A stretch of 64,000 bases of DNA from Bacillus_BD sp963787345 (GTDB lineage Bacteria; Bacillota; Bacilli; Bacillales; Cytobacillaceae), in the NCBI GenBank assembly GCA_963787345.1, contig CAWBCW010000021.1:81556-145555 (forward strand). The letters are read 5' to 3'. This document shows, one piece after another, positions 1 through 8,609 of the stretch. Position 1 is the stretch's first letter; each line of letters begins with the position of its first letter. The notes below the pieces were generated by a model. The model was not told where the DNA came from. It did not search any database and saw only the letters and a list, made by a program, of their open reading frames with translations. A program made the translations under genes and the position numbers.

Positions 1-669
1 AAGAACGATTGGCTGCTCACCTGTTTCAATATTCACTGCTACTGTATGTTCAAAAATGAGCCCACCTTTTTCCTTAATCAATTGAACCAGATGTGCCAAA
101 TATTTTACTGGATGAAACTGCGCCTGATTTTTCATGACAAGTGCTTTTTTTATGTCGATGTTAAAAGGAATTTGATCAACGAGTCCGCCATCAATTCCGA
201 TGGCATTGTAAGCTTCTGCCTCTTTTTCAAGCTTACTCGCATACTCATCGGTAGTCGCATAGAGGTAAGCATCCTCTTCACTAAAATCACAATCGATTTT
301 ATGTTCATTGACCGTCTTTTTAATAAAATGTAATGCTTCTGTATTGGCTTCATAGTATAGTCTTGCTGTCGTTCTTCCAAAGTTTTGCAGGAATTCATCG
401 TAAATCAAATCATGCTGGGCCGTAACTTTTGCTGTTGTGTGACCCGTCGTCCCATTTAGTAATTTGTCCGCCTCTAATACTGCTACCTTCAAACCTTCAT
501 TCACGAGCAGATATGCAGATGTGAGACCAGTAATCCCACCTCCAACAACGACAACATCCACTTCAATATCCTTATCCAACCGTGGGAATTCCGGTAAATC
601 AATAGAATCTCTCCAATACGGCTCAGGGGACTGCGGTAATTTCCCATTCTTATGTTCATGTTGTGTCAC
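1..669 (-). CDS. yhfW: FAD-dependent oxidoreductase, YhfW-like (N-terminal part, cut by window edge)
   Basis: The first 223 codons of a DadA/YhfW-type FAD oxidoreductase; the rest lies beyond base 1. It starts at GTG (667-669) with GGAGGG just upstream. The N terminus (QSPEPYWRDSIDLPEFP) leads into a Rossmann dinucleotide-binding motif VVVGGGITGLTSAYLL and then NGTTGHTTAKVTAQH, the arrangement I recall for Bacillus YhfW, which also carries a C-terminal Rieske 2Fe-2S domain not visible here. The substrate is unknown; the family oxidises amines or amino acids. It is read away from the DeoR gene and separated from it by hairpins. Family assignment is firm; the gene name rests on remembered similarity. 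Confidence 0.8.
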   Translation of the reverse strand, partial: MTQHEHKNGKLPQSPEPYWRDSIDLPEFPRLDKDIEVDVVVVGGGITGLTSAYLLVNEGLKVAVLEADKLLNGTTGHTTAKVTAQHDLIYDEFLQNFGRTTARLYYEANTEALHFIKKTVNEHKIDCDFSEEDAYLYATTDEYASKLEKEAEAYNAIGIDGGLVDQIPFNIDIKKALVMKNQAQFHPVKYLAHLVQLIKEKGGLIFEHTVAVNIETGEQPIVL

Positions 670-758
670 TCGAAACCCTCCATCCAAACATTTGATATAC
701 TGCTATAAGGATTTCCAACCTTGGAAAAATCATACATAGGGGGAAAAGAGAAAAAGGG

Positions 759-816
759 AAAAAGGGTCAAGCCCCAGTTTGCTAAAGCATTCACTCAGTG
801 GGGGGTAACCCTTTTT
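759..816. terminator. GGGTC-type hairpin repeat acting as terminator (copy 1)
   Basis: AAAAAGGGT pairs with ACCCTTTTT and CCCCA with TGGGG around a loop containing TTGCTAAAGCATT. It lies past the 3' end of the DeoR gene and can terminate in either direction. It belongs to a dispersed family with copies near 15.46, 23.6, 25.3, 28.8, 36.1, 39.2 and 46.9 kb. Confidence 0.7.
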
Positions 817-842
817 CTCAGGCCCATTAAATAATGGCGGTT

Positions 843-866
843 AAAAAACGATTTACCTCGTTTTTT
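843..866. terminator. short A/T-flanked hairpin
   Basis: AAAAAACGA and TCGTTTTTT form a 9-bp stem around a 6-base loop, immediately downstream of the DeoR gene (minus strand). The pair of U tracts makes it a plausible bidirectional intrinsic terminator. Confidence 0.55.
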
Positions 867-911
867 TATATTCGATAAGAGGAGAAGGAAGGGGGCCCTT
901 GTCCCAATTTT

Positions 912-1673
912 TTAATAATATAGGGGATACATATTATCCTTAAAGTATCTGATGGTCTCTTGATTGATACCGTCATCTGTGATGACGCCCGTTACTTCAT
1001 TTGCTTTGCATACTTTGATCATGGCATGCTGGCCAAATTTATGATGGTCGGCAGCTATATAAATTTGATTTGAATTTCGGAACATCGCCATTTTAATTTC
1101 GTATTCTTTAAAACCATAATCCATAAAACCAATTTCGGGGGTAAAGCCAGAAATACTCATGAAATATTTATCAATTTGAAATTGATTGATATACTCAATC
1201 GCTGATGCGCCTCCAATGAATAATTCTCTATTATTTATTTCGCCACCAGGAATTAAGACCGTCCAATTGCTGTTTAGAGCCATCTGTTGGGCATTAAGAA
1301 GGTCATTGGTTAAAACAGTCAAATGTTTAAAATGGTCCATGAACTCTTGAGCAATCATGGCATTTGTCGTGCTGGCATCAAAGGCAATAAAGTCCCCTTC
1401 CTTCACTAAAGGAACACAGTTTTTGGCTAGCATTTGCTTTTCTTTAATATGAATGTTCTTCCTCTCAATGAAGTTCTGTGCTTGAATATTCCTCTTTAAT
1501 GCTACAGCTCCGCCGTAAACCCGTTTTAAATAATGTTGTTCTTCCAATTCCTCTAAGTCCCGGCGGATGGTCTCCATTGATACACTGAATTCCTCACTCA
1601 ATTGTTTGACTTGAACGGATTTATGCTTGTTCAATTCGTCTAGGATGATTTTGAATCTCTCATTTTTATTCAA
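912..1673 (-). CDS. DeoR-family transcriptional regulator
   Basis: A 253-residue DeoR/GlpR-type repressor. Residues 1-57 form the helix-turn-helix (KQLSEEFSVSMETIRRDLEELE) followed by the typical KRVYGGAV link; the rest is the sugar-phosphate-binding DeoRC domain, with FDASTTNAMIAQ and the conserved late AADHHKFG. Start is TTG at 1673 with GGAGTTGAT upstream. It is divergent from the ABC importer at 1847, and the 173-bp gap holds repeated ACATAAA motifs, so it most likely represses that operon and responds to a phosphorylated product of the imported substrate. The effector itself cannot be read from the sequence. Confidence 0.88.
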   Translation of the reverse strand: MNKNERFKIILDELNKHKSVQVKQLSEEFSVSMETIRRDLEELEEQHYLKRVYGGAVALKRNIQAQNFIERKNIHIKEKQMLAKNCVPLVKEGDFIAFDASTTNAMIAQEFMDHFKHLTVLTNDLLNAQQMALNSNWTVLIPGGEINNRELFIGGASAIEYINQFQIDKYFMSISGFTPEIGFMDYGFKEYEIKMAMFRNSNQIYIAADHHKFGQHAMIKVCKANEVTGVITDDGINQETIRYFKDNMYPLYY

Positions 1674-1706
1674 AAAATCAACTCCATTTCCTTATTAAGT
1701 ATACAA

Positions 1707-1793
1707 TTTTATGTGGGTTCTTGAGGATAAATGTGGGTTTTTTACAACTTATTTACATAAACACAACATAAAGTTATCGAAAGCTACATAAAA
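1707..1793. promoter_or_regulatory. repeated ACATAAA motifs, candidate DeoR operators
   Basis: The DeoR/ABC divergent spacer carries the heptamer ACATAAA at 1755-1761, 1766-1772 and 1786-1792, its complement TTTATGT at 1708-1714, and a variant ATAAATGTGGGTT at 1727-1739 that repeats TTTATGTGGGTT at 1708-1719. Clustered direct and inverted copies between a regulator and its likely target suggest an operator array. This is inferred from the repeats only. Confidence 0.5.
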
Positions 1794-1846
1794 CCAACTT
1801 CATTCTATGATATTCTTTTTACAGAAAGAAAAAGGGGAGTGCAAAA

Positions 1847-2911
1847 ATGCCCATTATCGAACTAAGAAATATTCAAAAAAAATATGATGATCATTCCAAT
1901 GTAATCAAGGATTTTAATTTATCGATTGACCAGGGAGAGTTTGTCGTTTTTCTAGGACCATCAGGCTGTGGGAAATCGACAACGTTACGAATGATTGCTG
2001 GTCTTGAGTCGATTACAGAGGGAGATTTATTTATTAAAGGTCAACGTCAAAATGATATTCCATCGAAAAACCGGGATATCGCGATGGTTTTTCAGAGCTA
2101 TGCTTTATATCCGCATATGACTGTTTTTGATAATATCGGTTTTGGTTTAAAAGTACGAAAGGTGAATAAAAATACGATTAATGAAAAAGTAACGAAAGCG
2201 GCTGAGTTGCTGAATTTAACTCCATATTTAAAAAGAAAGCCAAAGGATTTGTCTGGGGGACAGATGCAGCGTGTGGCACTAGGAAGAGCGATTGTCCGGG
2301 ATACAGATATTTTCTTGATGGACGAGCCATTATCGAATTTGGATGCTAAGCTTCGGACCACAATGCGCGAAGAGCTAGTTCAACTGCACAGAAAGCTAGG
2401 GGCAACAACGATTTTTGTTACGCATGATCAAACAGAAGCTATGACGATGGGAGATAAGATAGTGATTTTGGAAGGCGGAAAGGTTCAGCAAATTGGGAAG
2501 CCGACTGAAATTTATAATCATCCTGCGAATCTATTTGTTGCTAGCTTTATCGGGTCGCCAGCGATGAATTTATTATCTGTGAAGAAATCGAACGGTGGAT
2601 ATGAATTCTCAGGTCAGCCGGTGAACATCCCTGAATTTATTGAAGAACCTAATGAATTAGTTATGGGGATCCGTCCGGAAGACTGTAAACTTTCAGCAAC
2701 AGAAGGCTTTCCAATGGAAATTACCTATATCGAAGAACTTGGTTCCGACCAATTTGTTCATGGAATCGTAGAAGGTCAAAAAGTCATCATAAGAGAATTG
2801 CCAGATAAAGAGCTTCATATAGGAGAAAAGGTATTTTTCGCAATCGATCCATCTAAAGTAAGCTGGTTCGACCGAGAAACAAGTGTAAGAATGAGGCTGA
2901 AAAATGAATAA
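1847..2911 (+). CDS. ugpC: ABC transporter ATP-binding protein, UgpC/MsmK type
   Basis: A 354-residue carbohydrate-importer ATPase. It shows Walker A GPSGCGKS (about residue 38), the Q-loop VFQSYALYPHMTV, signature LSGGQMQRVALGRA, Walker B IFLMDEPLSNLDA, H-loop VTHDQTEA, and the C-terminal OB-fold extension (GIRPEDCKL) of the MalK/UgpC group. AAGGGGAG precedes the ATG. It is the first gene of the operon and overlaps the next permease by 8 bp. It would energise uptake through the permeases at 2904 and 3790. In many bacilli one MsmX ATPase serves several importers, so a dedicated ATPase is of some note. The name ugpC is by type; the substrate is not proven. Confidence 0.9.
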   Translation: MPIIELRNIQKKYDDHSNVIKDFNLSIDQGEFVVFLGPSGCGKSTTLRMIAGLESITEGDLFIKGQRQNDIPSKNRDIAMVFQSYALYPHMTVFDNIGFGLKVRKVNKNTINEKVTKAAELLNLTPYLKRKPKDLSGGQMQRVALGRAIVRDTDIFLMDEPLSNLDAKLRTTMREELVQLHRKLGATTIFVTHDQTEAMTMGDKIVILEGGKVQQIGKPTEIYNHPANLFVASFIGSPAMNLLSVKKSNGGYEFSGQPVNIPEFIEEPNELVMGIRPEDCKLSATEGFPMEITYIEELGSDQFVHGIVEGQKVIIRELPDKELHIGEKVFFAIDPSKVSWFDRETSVRMRLKNE

Positions 2912-3776
2912 AAAGGCAAACATCTGGCAATTGATTCTGTTTGTACTCATTCCCATCATTCCGTTAGTCATTTTTTGGATTATTCCTTTAGCGGTCTCCG
3001 TTTGGTTAAGTTTTACGGACTGGGATTATATCAGTCCAACCTATGACTATGTAGGTATTAGCAATTATACCAATTTGATTACCGATGAGGCTTTTCTGCA
3101 GGCTTTAGGCAATACGATCTTATTTGCCTTTGCGACCGTCATTCCTATTCTATTCTTTGGGTTTGTTTTTGCAGTGATGTTAAACCGTTTTAGAAGAAAG
3201 TTGAATTATCTCCAAGGGCTTATGTTTGCACCTTGGATTACACCGATGATTGGGATGTCCATTGTATGGTCATGGATGTTCGACCCAAGGATTGGCCCTA
3301 TCAACCAATTATTAGGGGTGTTTGGACTGCCGCAGCCGCATTGGCTTACGGATTCTGATATGGCGATATGGGCCGTGGTCATTGTCACTGTATGGAAAAA
3401 CATTGGCTGGGCAATGTTATTCTTTTCTGATGCATTATCAAAGATACCCAAAGGGTTATTCGAAGTGGCGGATATCGAAGGAGCGAATTGGTGGCACAGG
3501 ATTCGCCATATCCTACTTCCGCTCGTTTCGCCGACCTCTTTATTTTTATTTATTATCTTAACCTTGGATTCTTTGCAGGCCTACGATCAAATCAATGTAC
3601 TCACACAAGGTGGACCTGCAGGCAGTACGAGAACGCTGCTGTATCTATATTATGAAATGGCCTTCCAACAATTTAATATGGGTGCTGCTACCGCAGTAGT
3701 TGTTCTGATTTTAATTATTTCCGCTCTCCTTGCATTTTTATCAATGAAAATATCTAAGAAATACGTTTTCTATTAA
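2904..3776 (+). CDS. ABC sugar-type importer permease, UgpA-like
   Basis: A 290-residue inner-membrane permease with six predicted membrane helices starting at WQLILFVLIPIIPLVIFWII. The EAA loop (EVADIEGANWWHRIRHILLPL) that docks on the ATPase is clear. It overlaps the ATPase stop codon, indicating translational coupling, and is followed by a second permease 13 bp downstream. The family (MalF/UgpA) pairs with a MalG/UgpE partner. A glycerol-3-phosphate or phosphodiester substrate is inferred only from the operon context. Confidence 0.88.
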   Translation: MNKKANIWQLILFVLIPIIPLVIFWIIPLAVSVWLSFTDWDYISPTYDYVGISNYTNLITDEAFLQALGNTILFAFATVIPILFFGFVFAVMLNRFRRKLNYLQGLMFAPWITPMIGMSIVWSWMFDPRIGPINQLLGVFGLPQPHWLTDSDMAIWAVVIVTVWKNIGWAMLFFSDALSKIPKGLFEVADIEGANWWHRIRHILLPLVSPTSLFLFIILTLDSLQAYDQINVLTQGGPAGSTRTLLYLYYEMAFQQFNMGAATAVVVLILIISALLAFLSMKISKKYVFY

Positions 3777-3789
3777 GGAGGTGGACGTA

Positions 3790-4629
3790 ATGGTAAAAGC
3801 AAATCGAATGGAAAGATGGATCTTATTACTGATTTTATTTATGATTGGTGTTTTCATGGTATATCCCATGGTTTGGATGTTGCTCAGTTCCTTAAAAACA
3901 ACCGATGAAGTATTAGGCAGCACGATGACTTTTTTACCGAGTGATCCGCAATGGTCCAATTTTTCTGGGGCATTGGAAATGGCACCATTTCTTACTTACA
4001 TTTGGAATAGTTTTTCCACGGCTACTGTCATTGTTTTAATACAACTATTCCTATCTAGTTTATTGGCCTATGCTTTAACACAAATGGAATTTAAAGGACG
4101 CAATACACTGTTTATGATCATTTTATCAACGTATATGCTTCCCGCTGCAGCCACTTATGTTCCAAGCTATGTCATTATTTCGCGGATGGGATTGATGGAT
4201 TCACTTGCTGGAATTGTTGTTTCCAATCTAGTAAACGTCTTTACTATCTTTCTATTAAGGCAGAACTTTTTAAAGGTTCCAAAGGAATTAATTGAAGCGG
4301 CCCGTGCCGACGGGGCATCTGAATGGACAATCTTATGGAGAATTGTCATTCCAATGTCAAGAAATGCTTTAGTCAATGCCTCGATTTTAAGTTTTATCGG
4401 CAATTTTAATAATTATTTATGGCCATCCTTGATCACCAACAGTGAAGAAAACTATTTAATCTCTGTTGGACTTAATCGATTTTTTAATAGCCAAGGGGCA
4501 TTTGGGGATACATTCCCGTTAATCATGGCTGCAACAGTCATTTCGGTTTTACCGTTAATGCTGATTTATTTCCTTTTACAGAAATATTTCATCGGAACGA
4601 TCAGTTCCTCTTCGGGGGTGAAGGGATAA
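3790..4629 (+). CDS. ABC sugar-type importer permease, UgpE-like
   Basis: A membrane permease of 279 residues, MalG/UgpE type, with six helices and the EAA loop ELIEAARADGASEWTILWRIVIP. I place the start at ATG 3790: a perfect AAGGAGG lies 8 bases upstream, whereas the GTG at 3781 is inside that ribosome binding site. It ends with SSSGVKG, usual for the group. It forms the heteromeric channel with the preceding permease and is followed by the binding lipoprotein. Confidence 0.88.
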   Translation: MVKANRMERWILLLILFMIGVFMVYPMVWMLLSSLKTTDEVLGSTMTFLPSDPQWSNFSGALEMAPFLTYIWNSFSTATVIVLIQLFLSSLLAYALTQMEFKGRNTLFMIILSTYMLPAAATYVPSYVIISRMGLMDSLAGIVVSNLVNVFTIFLLRQNFLKVPKELIEAARADGASEWTILWRIVIPMSRNALVNASILSFIGNFNNYLWPSLITNSEENYLISVGLNRFFNSQGAFGDTFPLIMAATVISVLPLMLIYFLLQKYFIGTISSSSGVKG

Positions 4630-4699
4630 GGGGAAAAAGAATTGTAAGTTTCTATCGTATTTATTTTTAACATTAAATAAAAGGGAGAAAAGAGATTTT

Positions 4700-6004
4700 A
4701 TGAAAAAATTAAAGATTTTTATATTAATCATGTTGCTTGTATCTGTATTAGCGGCATGTGCTGAAAGTAGTTCAACTGATAAGAAGGACAAGACTTCAAC
4801 TGGCCCTGTAGAAATTGATTTCTGGTATGGACTTGGATCTGTTGCAGGGGAAACAATGGAATCGATTATCGCGGATTTTAACGCATCTCAAGACGAAGTA
4901 GTAGTGAAAGGTGTTCAACAAGCAAGTTATGATGAAACATGGCAAAAAGTACAAGCTGGTTTAGCTGCTAGCAATGCACCTGCCGTCTTCATCGGTGATG
5001 CTGGACTTGCTGCTGCTTATGGTGGGGAAGATGGAATTTTAGAATCTTTAGATGAATACATGGCTTCTGATGATTTTAACAAAGATGATTTACTCCCTGT
5101 GTTTATAGAACCAAATATCAATGATGGAAAAACATATGGACTGCCTGCTTACGGTACCTCTCAAATTATGTACTATAATACAAAAGTTTATGAAGCGGCT
5201 GGCGTAGATCCAGATAAAGCATTCTCTTCATGGGAAAAATTAGCGGAAGCATCAAAGACAATTCAAGAAAAATCAGATGCTGAATTTGGTCATATGATCA
5301 TGTGGGGCTCTGGTAACTTAGTAGACATGGCTTTAAGTAATGGTGGTCAAATCATTAGTGAAGATGGAAAAACGGTATTAATTAATTCACCAGAATGGGT
5401 AGAAGCGTGGGAGTTTGCTCGCAAGCAAATTCACGAGGACAAAACAATGGGTCTAATTTCTGGAGGCCAAGGTTGGGAATATTGGTATAAAACGATTGAC
5501 CAAGTAATGAATGGAAATGCGGGCGGCTATACCGGTTCTTCAGGTGACCGTGGTGATTTAGATTTCTCTTATATTGATGCAAAAGAACAACCAGGTTTAA
5601 ATGGAAATGAAGCAAGACCAACAGCTGGTTCCCTAAATATGCATGTTCCAAAAGCTGCTGATCAAGAGGAGAAAAATGCGGCGTTCCAATGGATGGAGTA
5701 TTTCACAAGCCCTGAAGTACAAGCACAATGGTCTATGAAAATTGGGTATATTCCTGTGCGTGAATCAACGATGGAAGTTACTGAATATAAACAATTTGTA
5801 GAAGAAAATCCATATGCAGGTGTTCCTTATCAACAGGCTTTACATGCTTCACCAAGCTTTATTGATCCGACTGGCGGTAAAATTTCAGATGCCTTGTCCA
5901 TTGCTACAGACAAAGTGGAATTGCAAAATGTTTCAGCTCAAGAAGCATTAGATGAAGCAGCAGAGGCAGCACAAAAAGCATTAGATGAAGCCAATAAACA
6001 ATAA
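4700..6004 (+). CDS. extracellular solute-binding lipoprotein, UgpB/sugar type
   Basis: A 434-residue family-1 substrate-binding protein. Residues 1-21 are a lipoprotein signal peptide with lipobox LAAC, so it should be tethered to the outer face of the membrane. The mature part begins VEIDFWYGLGSVAGETM, the pattern of UgpB-like proteins, and PAVFIGDAGLAAAYGG follows. The C terminus is Ala/Glu-rich (DEAAEAAQKALDEANK). It is the capture subunit for the importer encoded just upstream and is followed by a terminator that probably makes it more abundant than the downstream enzymes. The ligand is not determinable here; glycerol-3-phosphate or a phosphodiester is the best guess. Confidence 0.88.
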   Translation: MKKLKIFILIMLLVSVLAACAESSSTDKKDKTSTGPVEIDFWYGLGSVAGETMESIIADFNASQDEVVVKGVQQASYDETWQKVQAGLAASNAPAVFIGDAGLAAAYGGEDGILESLDEYMASDDFNKDDLLPVFIEPNINDGKTYGLPAYGTSQIMYYNTKVYEAAGVDPDKAFSSWEKLAEASKTIQEKSDAEFGHMIMWGSGNLVDMALSNGGQIISEDGKTVLINSPEWVEAWEFARKQIHEDKTMGLISGGQGWEYWYKTIDQVMNGNAGGYTGSSGDRGDLDFSYIDAKEQPGLNGNEARPTAGSLNMHVPKAADQEEKNAAFQWMEYFTSPEVQAQWSMKIGYIPVRESTMEVTEYKQFVEENPYAGVPYQQALHASPSFIDPTGGKISDALSIATDKVELQNVSAQEALDEAAEAAQKALDEANKQ

Positions 6005-6014
6005 ATTAGAACGG

Positions 6015-6041
6015 GGAGAGACTATAGCTCTCTCCTTTTTT
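6015..6041 (+). terminator. intrinsic terminator/attenuator within operon
   Basis: GGAGAGA pairs with TCTCTCC around a 7-base loop and is followed by six T residues. It sits between the binding-protein gene and the PHP-domain gene, whose own GGAGG follows at once, so it probably lowers rather than blocks downstream expression. Confidence 0.8.
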
Positions 6042-6055
6042 AGGAGGTTGAATCA

Positions 6056-7513
6056 GTGAAAGATACGATTGTCATTCCAATTGCTCCGTATGCGGATAAA
6101 ATAGAGGAAATGAAAAAGAATCATACTGCAAAAGATTACGTGATTTATCGAGCGAGCTTTGAAGTGGATAAGGAATATCCACAACTGGTGATTTCCTTCC
6201 AAGCAAAAAACATTAAATGGTTTACATGTAATGTTTATCACGAGAAGGTTGTTCGGGGTCAAGCGCTTCAAACAGCAAAAAAACAAATGGAGACGATTTA
6301 TATTGGCAACGAAATGCAATTCAACTCTGCAACGTCCGTACAAGGATCAATTTTACCTGGTACATGGGAATTAGAATTTGAAATCCTAACTGACGCAACC
6401 GAAGAGATTGAATTGTCCGTAACGTATGAGTGCCGGGAACAGGGTGTGCCGGCGAACGATTATGTCGATCATCAAAGAGATATCTTCTTACCCACAGAAT
6501 CCCATCTATCTACTGAAAAATGGTATAAAGGAGATTTCCATACCCATACCGTTTATAGTGATGGAAGTATGACGAGAGAACGAAATCTAGTCAGTGCCAA
6601 AAACCAGAAGCTGGACTTTTTTGTCGCTACTGATCATAACGTGATGACTCATTTTTGGCCAAATGATCAAGAGGTCGTTACATTTCCCGGTACAGAATTA
6701 ACAACCCCAATGGGGCATGCGAACTTTTTATTTGCTGAAAAGCCAATTTTCAACCATTGCAGCCTTGAAGATATGTATTCTGAAGAAGGTGTGAATCGGA
6801 TTATTGAGTGTAATATGCAAAATGGACTTTTTTCCATTAACCACCCTTTTTTATCTCCGTGGGCATGGTTACTGCGCGAAACGCAATTAAAGGCAGTCAC
6901 TTCATTGGAACTTTGTAATGATCCAACTTATAAAGATAATCGTTTGGCTACAGAAGAAGCTTTATCATTTTGGTCTATTTTATTAAATGATGGATATCGA
7001 ATTACGGGAATTGGAGGCTCTGATAGTCACTTATTGCCGGAAGAAACATACCCAGATGCAAGCAAGCCATCGTTAATTGGAGATCCTGGAACTTATATTT
7101 ATGCGTCAAATCTATCTGCTCAAGCTTTAAAAGAGGGGATTGTTGCTGGTCATGCCGTGGTAAGCCGGGACGGATTTCTAGATTACCGGGTGAGAGGGGA
7201 AGATTTACTTCCAGGTGACAACCTTATGAGTGCAAAAGGGAATTTAGAGATATCTTGCGAACGAAGTGCTCTTACAACATTTCAATGGGTAATGGATGGA
7301 GAAGTTGTAAAGGAAGATGTTGGGAATGCTTCTAGTATGCCGTATGATTTTAACGTTGGAGAGTATCATTGGGTTCGGGTCGATGTACGGGATGAAAATA
7401 GTGAATTTATTGGAACAACGAATCCCTTTTATTGGGGGGAGAAACAAACAACATTAGAGACATGGGGAGAAGCTGTAGATGACTGGAACCGACAGAAAAG
7501 CGATACTGTTTGA
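6056..7513 (+). CDS. CehA/McbA-type PHP-domain metallohydrolase
   Basis: A 485-residue cytoplasmic protein (no signal peptide). An N-terminal beta-rich region of about 150 residues precedes a PHP domain with metal-binding motifs GDFHTHTVYSDGS, TDHN, HANFLF and GGSDSH, the set seen in CehA/McbA hydrolases; the C-terminal part is a beta domain. PHP enzymes of this group cleave phosphoesters or esters with bound metal ions. GTG start with TAGGAGG upstream. The gene overlaps the next (HAD phosphatase) by 35 bp. With the importer it suggests intracellular hydrolysis of an imported phosphodiester followed by dephosphorylation; that pathway is inference. Confidence 0.82.
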   Translation: MKDTIVIPIAPYADKIEEMKKNHTAKDYVIYRASFEVDKEYPQLVISFQAKNIKWFTCNVYHEKVVRGQALQTAKKQMETIYIGNEMQFNSATSVQGSILPGTWELEFEILTDATEEIELSVTYECREQGVPANDYVDHQRDIFLPTESHLSTEKWYKGDFHTHTVYSDGSMTRERNLVSAKNQKLDFFVATDHNVMTHFWPNDQEVVTFPGTELTTPMGHANFLFAEKPIFNHCSLEDMYSEEGVNRIIECNMQNGLFSINHPFLSPWAWLLRETQLKAVTSLELCNDPTYKDNRLATEEALSFWSILLNDGYRITGIGGSDSHLLPEETYPDASKPSLIGDPGTYIYASNLSAQALKEGIVAGHAVVSRDGFLDYRVRGEDLLPGDNLMSAKGNLEISCERSALTTFQWVMDGEVVKEDVGNASSMPYDFNVGEYHWVRVDVRDENSEFIGTTNPFYWGEKQTTLETWGEAVDDWNRQKSDTV

Positions 7514-8195
7514 TAAAGATGGTACATTGATCGAATACAATACGATTTGGCCGGATGCAACTCGAAAAATGATTCCAATTTTTCGGGAAAAGTTTGATGT
7601 AAAGGAAGACGTTAGTGATACACATTTATTAGCAAGTCTTGGGTTATACAATCAAAAAGTAAGTGATTCTACGGCAATCGCTTCTGGAACGACTAAAGAT
7701 ATTGCTAGAGTTTTAAATCAATCATTGAAAGACGAAAGTTCAGATGTCTTGTCTTTTGTCCAAGATTATTTCAATCAATATACGATCAAACATCAAGTAG
7801 AAATTAAATCGATTGGGAATGTAAGAAGTTTATTTAACACCTTAAAACAAGCTGGATATACATTGGGAATTGTTACTGCGGATGATTATGACTCTACCGT
7901 ATTTACATTGAAGCTTCTAGACCTGGCAGTATTTGTTGATTTTATTGCGACTGGCGACCGATATCAAGCAAAGCCTGCAGCTCATGCTGTTGAATCTTTT
8001 TCAGCTGCTGTCAATGTTCCAACCGATCAAATTCTTTTTATTGGTGATTCAGTCATAGATATGCAATTTGCCCGGCATTGTCGTAAAGGGATTGCAGTTT
8101 TATCAGGAGTTGGAATCGAGGCTGAATTAATCCAATATACAGATGCGATTTATCCAACGATTCATGATGTACCATACAGTCAATATTTTAGGTAA
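7479..8195 (+). CDS. HAD-superfamily phosphatase (phosphoglycolate-phosphatase-like)
   Basis: A 238-residue HAD-IA hydrolase. Motif I is LFDKDGTLIEYN with both aspartates, motif II lies at GIVTADD, the motif III lysine in AKPAAHAV, and motif IV is FIGDSVIDMQFA. A helical cap of about 70 residues sits after motif I. It starts inside the 3' end of the PHP gene and is followed by a terminator, so it is the last gene of the importer operon. It probably removes phosphate from the product of the PHP enzyme; the actual substrate is not known. Confidence 0.85.
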   Translation: MTGTDRKAILFDKDGTLIEYNTIWPDATRKMIPIFREKFDVKEDVSDTHLLASLGLYNQKVSDSTAIASGTTKDIARVLNQSLKDESSDVLSFVQDYFNQYTIKHQVEIKSIGNVRSLFNTLKQAGYTLGIVTADDYDSTVFTLKLLDLAVFVDFIATGDRYQAKPAAHAVESFSAAVNVPTDQILFIGDSVIDMQFARHCRKGIAVLSGVGIEAELIQYTDAIYPTIHDVPYSQYFR

Positions 8196-8258
8196 AAAGG
8201 GGAGACAGACCCCTTTTAAAGGAGGGAGTCCAATGCGATAATTGCGATGGACTCCTCT
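8195..8258 (+). terminator. double terminator after the importer operon
   Basis: AAAAGGGG pairs with CCCCTTTT (8195-8217), directly after the HAD stop codon. A second hairpin follows at once, with GGAG/GAGTCCA pairing to TGGACTCCTC (8221-8258). Together they should end transcription before the structured region. Confidence 0.75.
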
Positions 8259-8375
8259 TAAGTTTAGGAATTGCATACATAAAGATATAGTGTGAAAATC
8301 ACATATTATTTCTATATAATGAAAGTAGATGCCGTGTGCCTATCGCTATTTGAAAACTGAATGATAGAAGGTTGA

Positions 8376-8604
8376 TAAGGAGAAACCACCCTATTGTAAA
8401 ATCATTCTGGTACATCGAATTCCGTGAATTGATGACCGTAGCTCGTTTATTCAAGTGAGCCAAATCGTTCATAGGGGGACAGTCTTCGAGCTCATCAATG
8501 CGTTGTCCGAAGCTGCATCGGTTAATGATTGGGTGTGAAGACCGCATATTTGAGTCATTATAAGTTGTTCGGTATTTCAATGCCCAGAGGTTCACAGTGA
8601 GGAG
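8376..8604 (+). ncRNA. structured leader RNA of unknown class before SMR pair
   Basis: About 230 bases fold by eye into several sound helices. CCCTAT (8389-8394) pairs with ATAGGG (8471-8476) and encloses two hairpins: CATC-AATTC/GAATT-GATG (8413-8434) and an 8-bp stem at 8441-8460. A second domain is closed by GTCTTC/GAAGAC (8482-8487 with 8537-8542) and contains CCGA/TCGG. It ends at the GTGAGGAG ribosome site of the first SMR gene. I could not match it to ykkC/guanidine, T-box or other classes I know. The strand is assumed from the downstream gene. It may be a riboswitch or the non-coding end of a lost mobile element. Confidence 0.5.
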
Positions 8605-8609
8605 AAAAA

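Noticed and set aside
8345..8362. TTTGAAAACTGAAT resembling the end of a Bacillus 16S-23S spacer
   Set aside because: No rRNA or tRNA sequence flanks it; the match is short and probably chance.
8299..8595. 98-codon open frame on the minus strand
   Set aside because: It lies entirely in the structured RNA region, has no ribosome site, and its translation resembles no protein I know.
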